Position numbers and translations under genes: made by a program | Notes under the pieces: model-generated | What the model was told of the DNA's origin: nothing | The model's input: the letters and a program-made list of their open reading frames with translations, nothing else | Databases searched by the model: none | NCBI GenBank assembly: GCA_020055645.1 | Contig: CM034546.1 | Span: forward strand, 71,114,001 to 71,178,000 | DNA: 64,000 bases | Source of the DNA: Tomocerus qinae | Lineage: Eukaryota; Arthropoda; Collembola; Entomobryomorpha; Tomoceridae | Reading direction: 5' to 3' | Shown: piece by piece, positions 34,091 to 44,772 of the stretch | Layout: every line of letters starts with the position of its first letter | Position numbering within the stretch: position 1 is the stretch's first letter

Positions 34091-35600
34091 TTAGAAACCG
34101 GTTGCTACATTAATTTACTTTTTCAGCAAAAGCAGTTGCGGTTGAGTAAAACTCTTGAAGAAATTTTGTACAATGAAATGTAGAATGTCGACATTCCTTT
34201 TGCATTTACGAAACTAAAAATTGAAGGGAACGAAAATTTGGATGCTTGTGTCAAAACTAGCAGTTCGCGATTCCTCCAATAATGCTAACTTCGATTTCAA
34301 CTCCTGTATGATTGGATTAGATAAAAGTAATTTAAGCATTTCTTCTCTACGTTTTCTGAGTCGCCTTACTTGTATAATGCACATTGCAGTCAACTCTCTA
34401 ACCTAACATAATAAAAACAATAACATTGATAGGTTAGGATTTACCCTCTGCTTTACCCGAGCCCAGAGTTTTAATGGATGTGATGCTAATTAATTATATC
34501 AGTGAAACTTTTTCTAAAGTGGACAATGGTTCGTCGTGGCTATGGTGGCAGAAACAATATTTAACTTTTGGGAGCATTCTTCTGTATAATATAAATATCT
34601 TTTTCAACTGTATCATTCCATGAAATCGAAACGGGATTTTTTTCAGAAGATACTAGGAATGCTTTCAAAGGCAAACAAACTCAGGAATATCAGCAGGGCA
34701 CTTCGATTATCTCCTGGATATCCAGTCTTGTATAGTTGACCACTTTTTTGCATTTTGACCGGGCCACTGGTCAAAATGGTCAAAAGTGGTCAAAATGGAC
34801 AAAATATCAGTATACAGTTACTTAGGCTAGCAAATAAAATTTAAAATATTTAGAGAATGAAATGTGGCCTAAAACCAATGAAACACTATTCTACTATAAC
34901 ATCAGACTACAAAATGACACTCTCTAATCATTATTAACTGCAATCTTTAGAAAGTTATATTCGTTGTTTACTGTTGCAGTAAAAGCTACCTTGGGGTCTC
35001 AATTAACCCCAAAACAGCATTTTGTCCATTTTGACCATTTTGACCACTTTTTGAGTGTATTTCGACCGGGCCATTTTGACCATTATGACCACTAGTGGTT
35101 TTAACCACTGCACAACACTGTGGATATCCTTATATCAGTCCTCAGGAATGGATTTCTAAATGCAATAATTCTGTCCTGATTCTAAGAAGTTCAAGTTTGT
35201 ATAATATACTTCTTAATGACTCCCACTGGAATGCACAGAGTGGAGGAGTACAACCAATCAAAAGATTGTATCATGGAACAGAAGAAAACTCATTTTTACA
35301 GACATCAGTTTATACTTCTGCTACGACCACTCAAATTCCTATGCTTACTCCATTCTTTAGGGAAAGTTTGTTTATTCTCAGCCATTCAGGAATTTTTAAT
35401 TTATGGTTAGATCATATCAGGTTGCGTAATTTTACTGAATGCTGACTGAGAACTTCTCCACGACCCTTGACATTTCACAACTCCAATATTGGCACTATAT
35501 TTTTTGTTTTGTTGTTTGTGTTAATTCTATCTACAGGAGCTTTTCTTTTGGAAATTTTTGTTTCAATTTTGTTCCTTTTCAATTTCAACTAGCTAAATGT
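34090..35600 (+). pseudogene. IR-family pseudogene P1, split by a hAT element
   Basis: Matches the plus-strand IR copies at 46.9-49.4 kb in pieces: 34105-34400 with the N-terminal part (TGCTACATTAAT, GTCGACATTCCTTTTGCAT), 34440-34620 with 47470-47575, 34650-34722 with 48840-48910, and 35128-35600 with 48910-49370. The last piece is still open for about 100 codons (LNDSHWNAQSGGVQP, HSGIFNLWLDH) up to TGA. The central part with the first two membrane segments is deleted, several frameshifts are present, and a 398-bp element at 34723-35120 interrupts it. Confidence 0.85.
34723..35120. mobile_element. 398-bp hAT-like element, TSD TGGATATC
   Basis: Ends CAGTCTTGTATAGTTGAC and GTCAC-type inverse ending CACAACACTG, with exact TGGATATC at 34715-34722 and 35121-35128. 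Both subterminal regions are packed with TGGTCAAAA and its reverse TTTTGACCA, a layout expected of hAT transposase binding sites. It sits inside the IR pseudogene. Confidence 0.92.
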
Positions 35601-35942
35601 GATTATTAAATTAAAAGGTCATTGTCCCCAATATTAACATATAAAGGTGAACATTGGTATAAATTGCATATAAAAACAATTGAGAGAGAAATGAAAATAT
35701 TTAAACATTTAAAACGGTAAACTAAGATAGCGACTTTAGCGACAGTTCTTAGTTTACGTTTTTTGTGAAAAAAGGATTACAAAATCCATGGAACAAACTA
35801 TAAGAAATAGTAATAAAATAAATATATGATTACTAAAATTTGAAAGCAAGATGCTCATTTGTTGTTACTTAGGGGTTGTTTTATTTTTTTGACTACTGTA
35901 ATTTGGTAAGTCTAAGTTGTCCCTCCCTTGAATACATTTGAA
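35601..35942. other. Intergenic, nothing supported
   Basis: AT-rich 3' flank of the IR pseudogene, without a recognisable element. Confidence 0.3.
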
Positions 35943-36112
35943 CAGGCACGTATCCAGAAATCTCGTCAAGGGGGAGTGCAGCCAAAAATAATGTCAAAAA
36001 ACGGACATATTTTACAATTTTTTTTGCAATTTTTGGGAAAAATCTTGTCCTTTTTTCTCAGATTTAGGGGGATACTGCGCCCCCCCCTCGCCGCCTATTG
36101 GATAGTTGCTTG
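35943..36112. mobile_element. 170-bp hAT-like MITE
   Basis: Ends CAGGCACGTATCCAGAAATC and GGATAGTTGCTTG. The flanks CATTTGAA (35935-35942) and CATTAGAA (36113-36120) agree at 7 of 8 positions. Confidence 0.85.
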
Positions 36113-36479
36113 CATTAGAAGTACCTCCAATTTTTATGCGTGCTTATAGCTTTACCTTAAAATTAAATGTGACAATAGTTATACCAGTCAAAAATGTGAT
36201 CATAGCGAGTGACCGGAGTAAGATGCAATACAGCCATAATTCTATTCCAAAACAAGAAATTGAATCTAGGTCGTACTATATATTCCCAACTTCGCCTAAC
36301 GACGTTTAGTAATATTTTTTCACTCTATATCATCGTAAAAACTACCTCCGGCCCACCAAATGAAAAACTGTCGAAGGTTCAATTCGAATCAATATTTTTA
36401 AAAAAATCTATGTATCTGAGATGCATTCTACTTATCGCATTACAGGCATCGAAAATCTCTTGTAACCTTGCAATCTTGT

Positions 36480-36740
36480 TGCTGAGGAAATCGGCCTTCG
36501 CTCCCCCAAACTATGCCCCGTCCCAAAAGTAGGAGGAACTTACGTGTTCTCAGCCAATAGCATGCCACGGCCCCTTCGGAGGCGTGGCTAGTGGGCGGAG
36601 CTAAAGTGTGGGAATAGCCACACTTAGCGGAGCTAAGCCAGTGGGCGGGGCCTGCTTCACTGGAAATTATAATTTTTCGATTCCTATTGCCTCGGAATAC
36701 ACTACCTTTAACACGGTCTGGGCCCTGTGACCGGTTAGTA
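36480..36740. other. GC-rich island
   Basis: GC content is visibly higher than in any neighbour. It contains CCAAT (36556), GGGCGGAGCTAA twice-like motifs, GGGCGGGG and the hairpin AGTGTGGGAATAGCCACACT (36604-36623). It could be a decayed element or a foreign or regulatory fragment; no frame is convincing. Confidence 0.4.
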
Positions 36741-36776
36741 GCAGTACCTTATTTAGAAGTCGATTTCGTAGGGGGC

Positions 36777-36830
36777 AATGCATTGGGTGTATGACGTCAT
36801 TGTAATGACTTCATACACCCATAATGTATT
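36777..36830. repeat. 54-bp palindrome with a CRE core
   Basis: Two 25-bp arms (AATGCATTGGGTGTATGACG and mirror) around a GT centre. The left arm contains TGACGTCA at 36792-36799; the right arm has the one-base variant TGACTTCA. Confidence 0.75.
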
Positions 36831-36909
36831 AGGCATATTCGAGCGACGGCGTAGGTTTAGCTGAACAAAAGACACACCTATAGAATACAAAAGATACATA
36901 TCTAATTAA

Positions 36910-36999
36910 GGTTTTAAATAATGTACCTCAACGCATACCTTCATTCATGTGCTAAATTTAGTACATGGAGGTATGCGTTGGGGTACATTATTGAAAACA
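36910..36999. mobile_element. 90-bp TTAA MITE
   Basis: TTAA at 36906-36909 and 37000-37003. Arms ACCTCAACGCATACCT and AGGTATGCGTTGGGGT pair; the right terminus AATGTTTTCAATAATGTACC (read inward on the minus strand) is shared with 16968-17116. Confidence 0.8.
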
Positions 37000-37003
37000 T
37001 TAA

Positions 37004-37509
37004 TTCAGCTAAAAGAAATTGCATACACATAGTAACAAGAAGTATTGTAGTCATATTTATATTATGATACCTAAATATTTTAACAAACGTCATTGTCATG
37101 AGTTAATACTTTACAAAACCTATAATCTACATACACAAAATACTATGGTATTGAGACAAACTTAAATTAAATGTTCAATTAATTGTCATTTCTAAACTGT
37201 TCATTGCAACATAAGTGATGAACTATGAACAATTGAATGAAACTAAAACTATTAATTATTTATTGATGTATTGAATTATTTTAGGGTCAAAAACAAATTT
37301 ATGTACAAAATATTGTATTAAATCCCAACAAACCTTAACATATTACAGATGAGTTTGGTTAGACCTAACAGTATTTTTGTGGGTACAGATAACAGAAATT
37401 GAAAATGTTTTATTTTATTTTGCAACGGAATTCTAGTGCATTTAGTACAATCAAGGGCATTAATAATTGGACTTATTTTAGAACAGAAAATAAATTGTAT
37501 GAATTTTAT
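37004..37509. other. 3' flank of IR-a
   Basis: AT-rich; a second possible poly(A) signal for the minus-strand gene lies in the TTTTATTTTATTTTGCAACGG stretch near 37407-37427, which is also kept downstream of IR-b and IR-c. Confidence 0.4.
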
Positions 37510-39426
37510 TTAACGTCCTGACGTAAATGTCTGATCATCATTGAATTCAGAAACTATTGTTTTATTCCAATTTGGCAGTAACTTACACAGTTTTGAACCA
37601 CAAATTTCGATGAGGAGGACGAAAAAGGAAATTAGCAAGCAATAGCCAAAAATCTCAAAAACGGTTACTATTTTCATACTAAAATTGACACTTCTTACAA
37701 GTTGCTCCTCCCACTTGCGGTTAGCTTTAAATTCGTTGTATTTCTTTGCATCTAAAAAGTATTCGAAATTGTTCCAAATATCAATGAATCCTTCCTCGAG
37801 GAACATTTCGATAGTATTGTAAAACATATCCGTAAAACACCCATAAAAATCAATTCCAATTGAGTGTTTATGAGAAATGTCTGTTGTAACCGCACATTTG
37901 ACATAGACCCCTTTTTGTTTAAGTTGGTGTTCAAGAAAATCAACGAAATATTCTTGGCGTCGTTCTATTACATAAAATGGTTTCACTTCCTTAGTGGGAA
38001 TCCTGTAAACTAATACATTTCTCAGGGTTTTGCAATATTCGGGAATAGGTACTTTAAGAATACTATTTTTATATCGACTTTCAATTTTATGTGTTATAAA
38101 TATATTTCTGTATTCATGTGGTTTAAGACGACTGAACTTTTCTGAGCGTGGGATACCCAGTTTATATCCATTATCTAACAGTTCAGAAATGTTTTTCATT
38201 ATGTACCTTTCTGGAGGCACTATGACATTTCCAGTCATGTACGTTTCGTAGAATGTAGTCAGAAATGTGGCCATGAATGCCACAAGAGCATAATGGAACA
38301 TCTTGCTATTATTCTGATTTTGTCGCATAAGGATCGCAATTGTAGAGATCAGGGCGAATTGTAAATTTCTGACTAGCGAAAACTTGGCTGTTAACAATAT
38401 GGCAATAAAAAACATTATCGGGATGATTGCCCAAGTGAGATCATCAAAAGTGTCTTTTACCCAGACCTTTAAGGACACCGCTTGAAGTTTTTCTGAGTCT
38501 TCGCAATAGAGAAAGACATAATCTTTAACCGCGTAGAAAATATGATTTTTATTATCAATATAATAATTTTCGTATATAAGGTATTCCTTTCTTTCTGGTC
38601 TGATTTCGCCACAGTAATGATTCTCTTTCGACTGAGTTAATTCCTTGTACTTTTGTTTACCGGCGTAAAGTGCAGTAAAGTTTAGTTTCTCAGCCATAGT
38701 TTCGATTGCTCTCCCAGTGAGAAAACACGGATAGGGGAATAAATGTCCTTCGTATTTAATGAAATTGTAGAGGGAGTGGCGACAAGGCTGATGGTAATAA
38801 CTCATATTGTCCTCAATTGTAGAGTCTCTGACAATTATTTTCCTCCCATCAAGAAATCTATTTAGCCTTTTCCAGAAATAATGCCAATCAGATACAGAAA
38901 TTTTTGAAGAAATATAATCCCGCTGCTGCGTAAACTTTGATAGACTATAGACCGCTAATTTGTTATTGTGATAGATATTGATTATAAACCACTGAGCAAG
39001 AGTGCGTTGGGCATACCCTATAGTATCCACATAATATTTACTTTTAAAGCAGTCTTCACAAAGGAAAATCAACTTGGCACTTCTGTTTCTCAGTTCTTTT
39101 TCAAAGTAGCGCTTAACCCTGTTATATTTTTTAAAACCACGAGTACCAATAACGATGTTAATACTGCAACACAATTTATAATTTGGTATTCCTGTTGAAG
39201 TTGAGGCTGAGACAGACGAAATCGTCCACGTTTGATAATCTTGGTTGTCCATGATAAATCGCTCCCCTAACATCCAGTCAAAAATAAACATGTTCAGATT
39301 ACATTTCGTAAATCCAGGAATATTCAAGTTTTTAGAAGCAATTGTCTTATTAGCTAGTAGTATTTGTAGAGCCCAGACAATTAACAAAAAATAATAACTG
39401 GGCATTCTGTGTCTTTCAGAAAGCAT
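37510..39426 (-). CDS. Ionotropic-receptor type chemoreceptor IR-a, 638 aa, intronless, intact
   Basis: A single open frame. A signal peptide follows Met8 (YYFLLIVWALQILLANKTIA). The N-terminal region is a divergent ligand-binding half with many cysteines and N-glycosylation sites. The channel part follows the iGluR/IR order: M1 at about 330-350 (TWAIIPIMFFIAILLTAKF), a short pore loop, M3 at about 375-398 (MFHYALVAFMATFLTTFYET), an S2 lobe with ISELLDNGYKLGIP, and M4 at about 583-610 (VFEIFGYCLLISFFVLLIE). The classical iGluR SYTANLAAF signature is absent, as in divergent IRs. IRs form ligand-gated cation channels in sensory dendrites, usually with a co-receptor. AATAAA overlaps the stop codon (TAAATAAA). 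Residues 1-132 and about 500 bp upstream are almost identical to IR-c, the rest is not. Confidence 0.85.
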   Translation of the reverse strand: MLSERHRMPSYYFLLIVWALQILLANKTIASKNLNIPGFTKCNLNMFIFDWMLGERFIMDNQDYQTWTISSVSASTSTGIPNYKLCCSINIVIGTRGFKKYNRVKRYFEKELRNRSAKLIFLCEDCFKSKYYVDTIGYAQRTLAQWFIINIYHNNKLAVYSLSKFTQQRDYISSKISVSDWHYFWKRLNRFLDGRKIIVRDSTIEDNMSYYHQPCRHSLYNFIKYEGHLFPYPCFLTGRAIETMAEKLNFTALYAGKQKYKELTQSKENHYCGEIRPERKEYLIYENYYIDNKNHIFYAVKDYVFLYCEDSEKLQAVSLKVWVKDTFDDLTWAIIPIMFFIAILLTAKFSLVRNLQFALISTIAILMRQNQNNSKMFHYALVAFMATFLTTFYETYMTGNVIVPPERYIMKNISELLDNGYKLGIPRSEKFSRLKPHEYRNIFITHKIESRYKNSILKVPIPEYCKTLRNVLVYRIPTKEVKPFYVIERRQEYFVDFLEHQLKQKGVYVKCAVTTDISHKHSIGIDFYGCFTDMFYNTIEMFLEEGFIDIWNNFEYFLDAKKYNEFKANRKWEEQLVRSVNFSMKIVTVFEIFGYCLLISFFVLLIEICGSKLCKLLPNWNKTIVSEFNDDQTFTSGR

Positions 39427-39554
39427 TATGCCTGTTTGAATTTAGAAATGTAAAAGTTTATGAAACCACTACTGTTTTACGATTATGAAGGATAATTGAA
39501 ATATTACTATAAATTTTAGTATATTAAACCAAATTATCCAAGTATTGAGATTGT

Positions 39555-40260
39555 CGGTGGTAAGGCTTATCTTTACGACTATCACTGAAACCAAAGCCTA
39601 TTGAACTGTATTTTTGTGAAAATGGTTTAGACACTATCGTACAAAACATTACCAAGAAATAAATACATATGGACCTTAGTTTGTCTCCCTGTTCGCTTGG
39701 CAAATAGGAATCGCTGTATTAAAGTTAATATTCACTTTCTTATCAGTCCCAGCTTAAAGTTATATTCCAAACAGTATTGACAGTTAACACAATAAAATTA
39801 ATGAAAATATTTGGGTAATAATGGGCATGTTTTATGCCGCCTAACCTTCTTCGATAAAAACCACCGAAGTCCATATAATTAAATAATTTAAATAATTCAA
39901 TATCATCAGAGAAATCTGAGGATACAATTTTGTAGCCTATAGTAGTCAACTTATTGATTTACCACACTTGGTAGAAATGGCTCAACACGTATAGCCTAAT
40001 AAACTTACACTGATATAGTCTGGTATAGGAAAACATAAATCCAGTTATTTTCCCACCTCATCTGACACAAATATTAACTTAACAAAGATTCCTATATGCC
40101 AAGCTAACTGGGACACAAACTAAGGTCAATAAGTATTTATTTCTTGGTAATGTTTTCTACGAAAGTGTCACCACTTTACAAAAATACATTTCTATAGGTT
40201 GTCAAGGTTGAATATACGTTTGGGTTCAGTGACTTGACAGTCGACATGAGGAAGCAAAGT
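39555..40260. repeat. Foldback element upstream of IR-a
   Basis: Arms of about 180 bp: the left contains CTTACGACTATCACTGAAACC-like sequence and CCTTAGTTTGTCTCCCTGTT, the right GGGACACAAACTAAGG and GGTTCAGTGACTTGAC. Homologous foldbacks lie upstream of IR-b and IR-c and their copies, so it predates the receptor duplications. Confidence 0.75.
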
Positions 40261-41532
40261 TATGTAAACGAAAATCTACTTCGAAATCAAAAATGATTAC
40301 AGGGGAACCCAAAGAAACAGTTTTTATTCCTCAACTACAACTTATTTTTGATGCTCTCTAAGAATATAAACATAATAATATTAAATCATCCATGTTGTAT
40401 GCTTTCACAAATTGCACGACCAAATTAAATGTATTTATTGCTTTTCTGCACCAATTGCAATTATAGCAGTAATACTAGTTTAAAGTATAATCAGTAAAGT
40501 TACTATTGGACATTGGACAACATTGTCAATTCTAAGAAGGTTATATTATTATATAGAATTTTGTAAGTTGAATGTAAAATGAATGAAAATTGAATGAAAA
40601 TATTAAATTTGTGTAAAAATGTTGAAAAAGATTTATTGTTGTGATTTTTTCATATGGCATCCCAACTCTTGTTTTACTTAAAAACAATTAGCTATGACCA
40701 GCCATAACAAATTACTAATTTCTGGTTAGTACTCAAGTTATTGTTTATTTAGTTGAAGTTTTACAATACCTATTATATTATAACAATAGTCAAAAATTTC
40801 TATTAACTACTTCAGAACAATTATTTCCAATTGTTTTTAATAAAACAACTAACAATCAATAGAAAAATTTATTTTATTCAGAAGTAAAGTTGTGTATATT
40901 GAATTGAAATTATTAAAAAAATTTGTTGACTGTGGGAAAATTAGAATAGGAGGCACGAAAACAAAACTACATAAGTGTGTCGAAAGTAAGCAGCTTATTG
41001 TCGTAAGTTTACTGTAGAAAGGAGAAGTATGATAAAATACAGCCTTTCAACTCTAATTATTAGTCATTAAATAAAATTCCTGCCACCTGCCATGGATAAA
41101 AGTTTTTATTGATACATCCTGTGGTGTGTCGATTTACGATTCAGGAAATTCAACTAATGGTGCTAGTGAATTTATTTGTACTTTGTTAAAACATCAGTGG
41201 AATACAGTTTGGCAATGATATAAGATACTTTCTAATTGATTGTGAAAAATCTTCAACAAATTATCTAACAAAAATAAATACACAAAGGCGTCGTCAGGTA
41301 CATTGAATGTGTAATTTATCTAAATTTTTTCTGCTGCTATAATATGCTAGTGCAATCATAACTACAGGAAAGTGAGTGGGACAGGTTAGAGAGCCTACTG
41401 CAACATAGCTGGTGATAGTACAGATAACAGAAATTGAAAATATTTTGTTTTATTTTGCAACGGAATTCCAGTGCATAATGGCATTAATAATTTGACTTAG
41501 CTTAAAACGGAAAATAAATTGTATGAGTTTTA
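40261..41532. other. Intergenic; start of the recent tandem duplication
   Basis: From about 40354 onward it is nearly identical to 53010 onward. The part 40660-41400 is also an older paralogue of 44505-44772 plus 46143-46690, and it preserves the empty site (about 40907-40922) of the long-TIR element. Confidence 0.7.
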
Positions 41533-43468
41533 TTTAACGTCCTGACGTTAATGTCTGATCATCATTGAATTCAGATACCATTGTTTTATTCCAATTTGGC
41601 AGTAACTTACACAGTTTTGAACCACAAATTTCGATGAGGAGGACAAAAAGGAAATTAGCAAGCAATAGCCAGAAATCTCAAACACTGTTACTGTTTTCAT
41701 ACTAAAATTGACACTTCTTACAAGTTGCTCCTCCCACTTGCGGTTAGCTTTAAATTCGTTGTATTTTTTTGCATCTAGAAAGTATTCGAAATTGTTCCAA
41801 ATATCAATGAATCCTTCCTCTAGGAACATTTCGATAATATTGTAAAACATGTCCGTAAAACATCTATAAAATTCAATTCCAATTGAGTGTTTATGAGAAA
41901 TTTCAGTTGTGACTGCACATTTGACATTGACCCCTTTTTGTTTAAGTCGGTGTTCAAGAAAATCAACGAAATATTCTTGGCGTCGTTCTATTACATAAAA
42001 TGGTTTCACTTCCTTAGTGGGAATCCTGTAAACTAATACATTTCTCAGGGTTTTGTATTCGTCGGGAATAGGTACATAAAGAATGCTATTTCTATATCGA
42101 CTTTTAATTTTATGGGTTATAAATATATTTTTGTATTCATGTGGTTTAAGACGACTGAACTTTTCTGAGCGTGGGATGCCCAGTTTATATCCATTATCTA
42201 ACAGTTCAGAAATGTTTTTCATTATATATCTTTCTGGAGGCACTATGACATTTCCAGTTATGTACGTTTCATACAAGGTACTGATAAATGTGGCCATGAA
42301 TGCCACAAGAGCATAATGGAACATCTTGCTATTATTATTCTGATTTTGTCGCAAAAGAATCGCAATTGTAGAGATCAGGGCGAATTGTAAATTTCTGACT
42401 AGCGACAGCTTGGCTGTTAATAATATGGCAATAAAAAACATTATCGGGATGATTGCCCAAGTGAGATCATCAAAAGTGTCTTTTATCCAGACTGTTAAGG
42501 ACACCGCTTGAAATTTTTCTGAGTCTTCGCAATAGAGAAAGACATAATCTTTAACCGCGTAAAAAATATGATTTTTATCATAAGAATCCCACTTTTTGTA
42601 AATAAGGTACTCCTTTCTTTCTGGCCAGATTTTGCCACAGTAATAATATTCTTCTGAATTTAATTAAATCCTCGTACTTTTGTTTACCGGCGTAAAGTGC
42701 AGTAAAGTTTAGTTTCTCAGCCATAGTTTCGATTGCTCTCCCAGTGAGAAAACACGGATAGGGGAATAAATGTCCTTCCTTTTTAATGAAATTGTAGAGG
42801 GAGTGACGACAATATGGATGGTAATAGTCCCGATTGTCCTCAATTGCAGTGTCTCTGACAATTATTCTCCTCGTATCAAAAAACCTATTTAGCCTTTTCC
42901 AGAAATGATGCCAATTAGATACAGAAATTGTTGAAGAAATATAATCCAGCTGCAGTGTAAACTTTGATAGAGTATAGACTGCTAATTTGTTATTGTGATA
43001 GATATTGATTATATACCACTGAGCAAGAGTGCGATAGGCTTGCCCTATAGTTTTCCAATAATATTTACTTTTAAAGCAGTCTTCACAAAGGAAAATCAAC
43101 TTTGCACTTCTGTTCCTCAGTTCTTTTTTAAAGTAGCGCTTAACCCTCTTATTTTTATCAAAACCACGAATACCAATAACGATGTTAATGCTACAACACA
43201 ATTTAGAATTTGGTATTCCTGTTGAAGTGAAGAAATTTCTTCTGGAGGCTGAGGCAGAAGAAATTGTCCACGTTTGATAATCTTGGTTGTCCAAGATAAA
43301 TCGTTCCCCTAACATCCAGTCAAAAATGAACATGTTCAGATTACATTTCGTAAATCCAGGAATATTCAAGTTTTTAGAAGCAATTGTCTTATTAGCTAGT
43401 AGTATTTGTAGAGCCAAGACAATTAACACAAAATAATAACTGGGCATTCTGTGTCTTTCAGAAAGCAT
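41533..43468 (-). pseudogene. IR-b, frameshifted receptor, copy 1
   Basis: Same family and start as IR-a (MLSERHRMPSYYF), with four extra residues (RNFF) near position 78. A +1 frameshift at about 42655-42665 stops the first frame at 42578. The rest (M1, M3, S2, M4) continues in another frame from 42559. A second lesion, one missing A in the A-run at about 41645, destroys the last 35 residues. Only the first lesion is shared with the copy at 54189-56124, so the second arose after duplication. Without repair neither frame gives a channel. Confidence 0.85.
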
Positions 43469-43594
43469 TATGCCTGCTTGAATTTAGAAATGTAAAAGTT
43501 TTATGAAACCACTACTGTTTTACGATTGTGAATGAAAACTGAAATATTACTATAAATTTTAGTATATTAAATTAAATTACAAGCATTGAGATTG

Positions 43595-44320
43595 TTGGTG
43601 GTAAGGCTTATCTTTACGACTATCACTGAAGCCAAATGTATATACAGCATATATTGAACTGTATTTTTGTGACAGTTGACAGTGGTTTAGACACTTTCGT
43701 GCAAAACATTACCGAGAAATAAATGCTTATGGACCTTAGTTTGTGTCCCTGTTCTCTTGGAAAATAGGAATCGTTGTATTAAATGTAATATTGACTGTCT
43801 TATCAGTCCCAGCTTAAAATAGTATTCCAAACAGTATTGACAGTTAACACAATAAAACTTATGGAATTATTGGTGTAATAATGAGCATGTTTTATGCCGC
43901 CTAACCCTCTACTAAGAAAACCACCTCAGTCCATATGTCTAAATAATTTAAATAATTCTATATCATCAGAGAAAACTTAGGGTACAATTTTGTAGCCTAT
44001 ATATAGTAGTCAACTTATTGCTTTGCCACACTTAACACGTCTCAACTCGTATAGCCTAATAAACTGTCAATCAATAAAACTTTCATTGATATAGTCTGGT
44101 ATAGGAAAACATAAATCCTGCTATATTCCCACCTCATCTGATACAAATATTAACTTAACAACGATTCCTAGTATTTGCCAAGCGAACTGGGACACAAACT
44201 AAGTCAATAAGTATTTATTTCTTGGTAATGTTTTGCACGAAAGTGTCTAAACTACTTTCACAAAAATACAGTTCTATATATACATTTGGCTTCAGTGACA
44301 GTGGACACGATGAAGCAAAG
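43595..44320. repeat. Foldback element upstream of IR-b
   Basis: Homologous to the foldback at 39555: GGTAAGGCTTATCTTTACGA in the left arm, and GACACAAACTAAG with GGCTTCAGTGACAGTGGAC in the right. It starts about 130 bp upstream of the IR-b ATG. Confidence 0.7.
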
Positions 44321-44772
44321 TTGGGAAAACGAATATCTACTACAAAATCAAAAATGATTACAAGAGGACCGAAAGAAACAGTTTTTATTCCTCAACTACA
44401 ACAGATATTTTTGATGCTCTCTAAGAATGTAAATATAATATTATATTAAATCATCTATGTTGTATATTTTTACAAATTGAACGAACCAAATTAAATTTAT
44501 TTAAGCCCCCAGCTCTGGTCTTACCTAAAAACAATTAGCTATGGCTATGACCAGTCATAACAATTTACTAATTTCTGGTTTTTATTCAAGTTATTTTTAT
44601 TTAGTTGAAGTTCTACAATGCCTATTATATTATTATTACAATAGTCAACAGTATCTGGGTACTTCAGAGCAATTATTACAATTGTATTACAACAGCTAAC
44701 AATCAATAGAAAAATTTATTTAATTCAGAAGTAAAGTTGTGAATATTGAATTGAAATTATTAAGGAAAATTG

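Noticed and set aside
38030..39198. Plus-strand frames opposite IR-a (and the same opposite IR-b and IR-c)
   Set aside because: Antisense shadows of the receptor coding frame, repeated in every paralogue.
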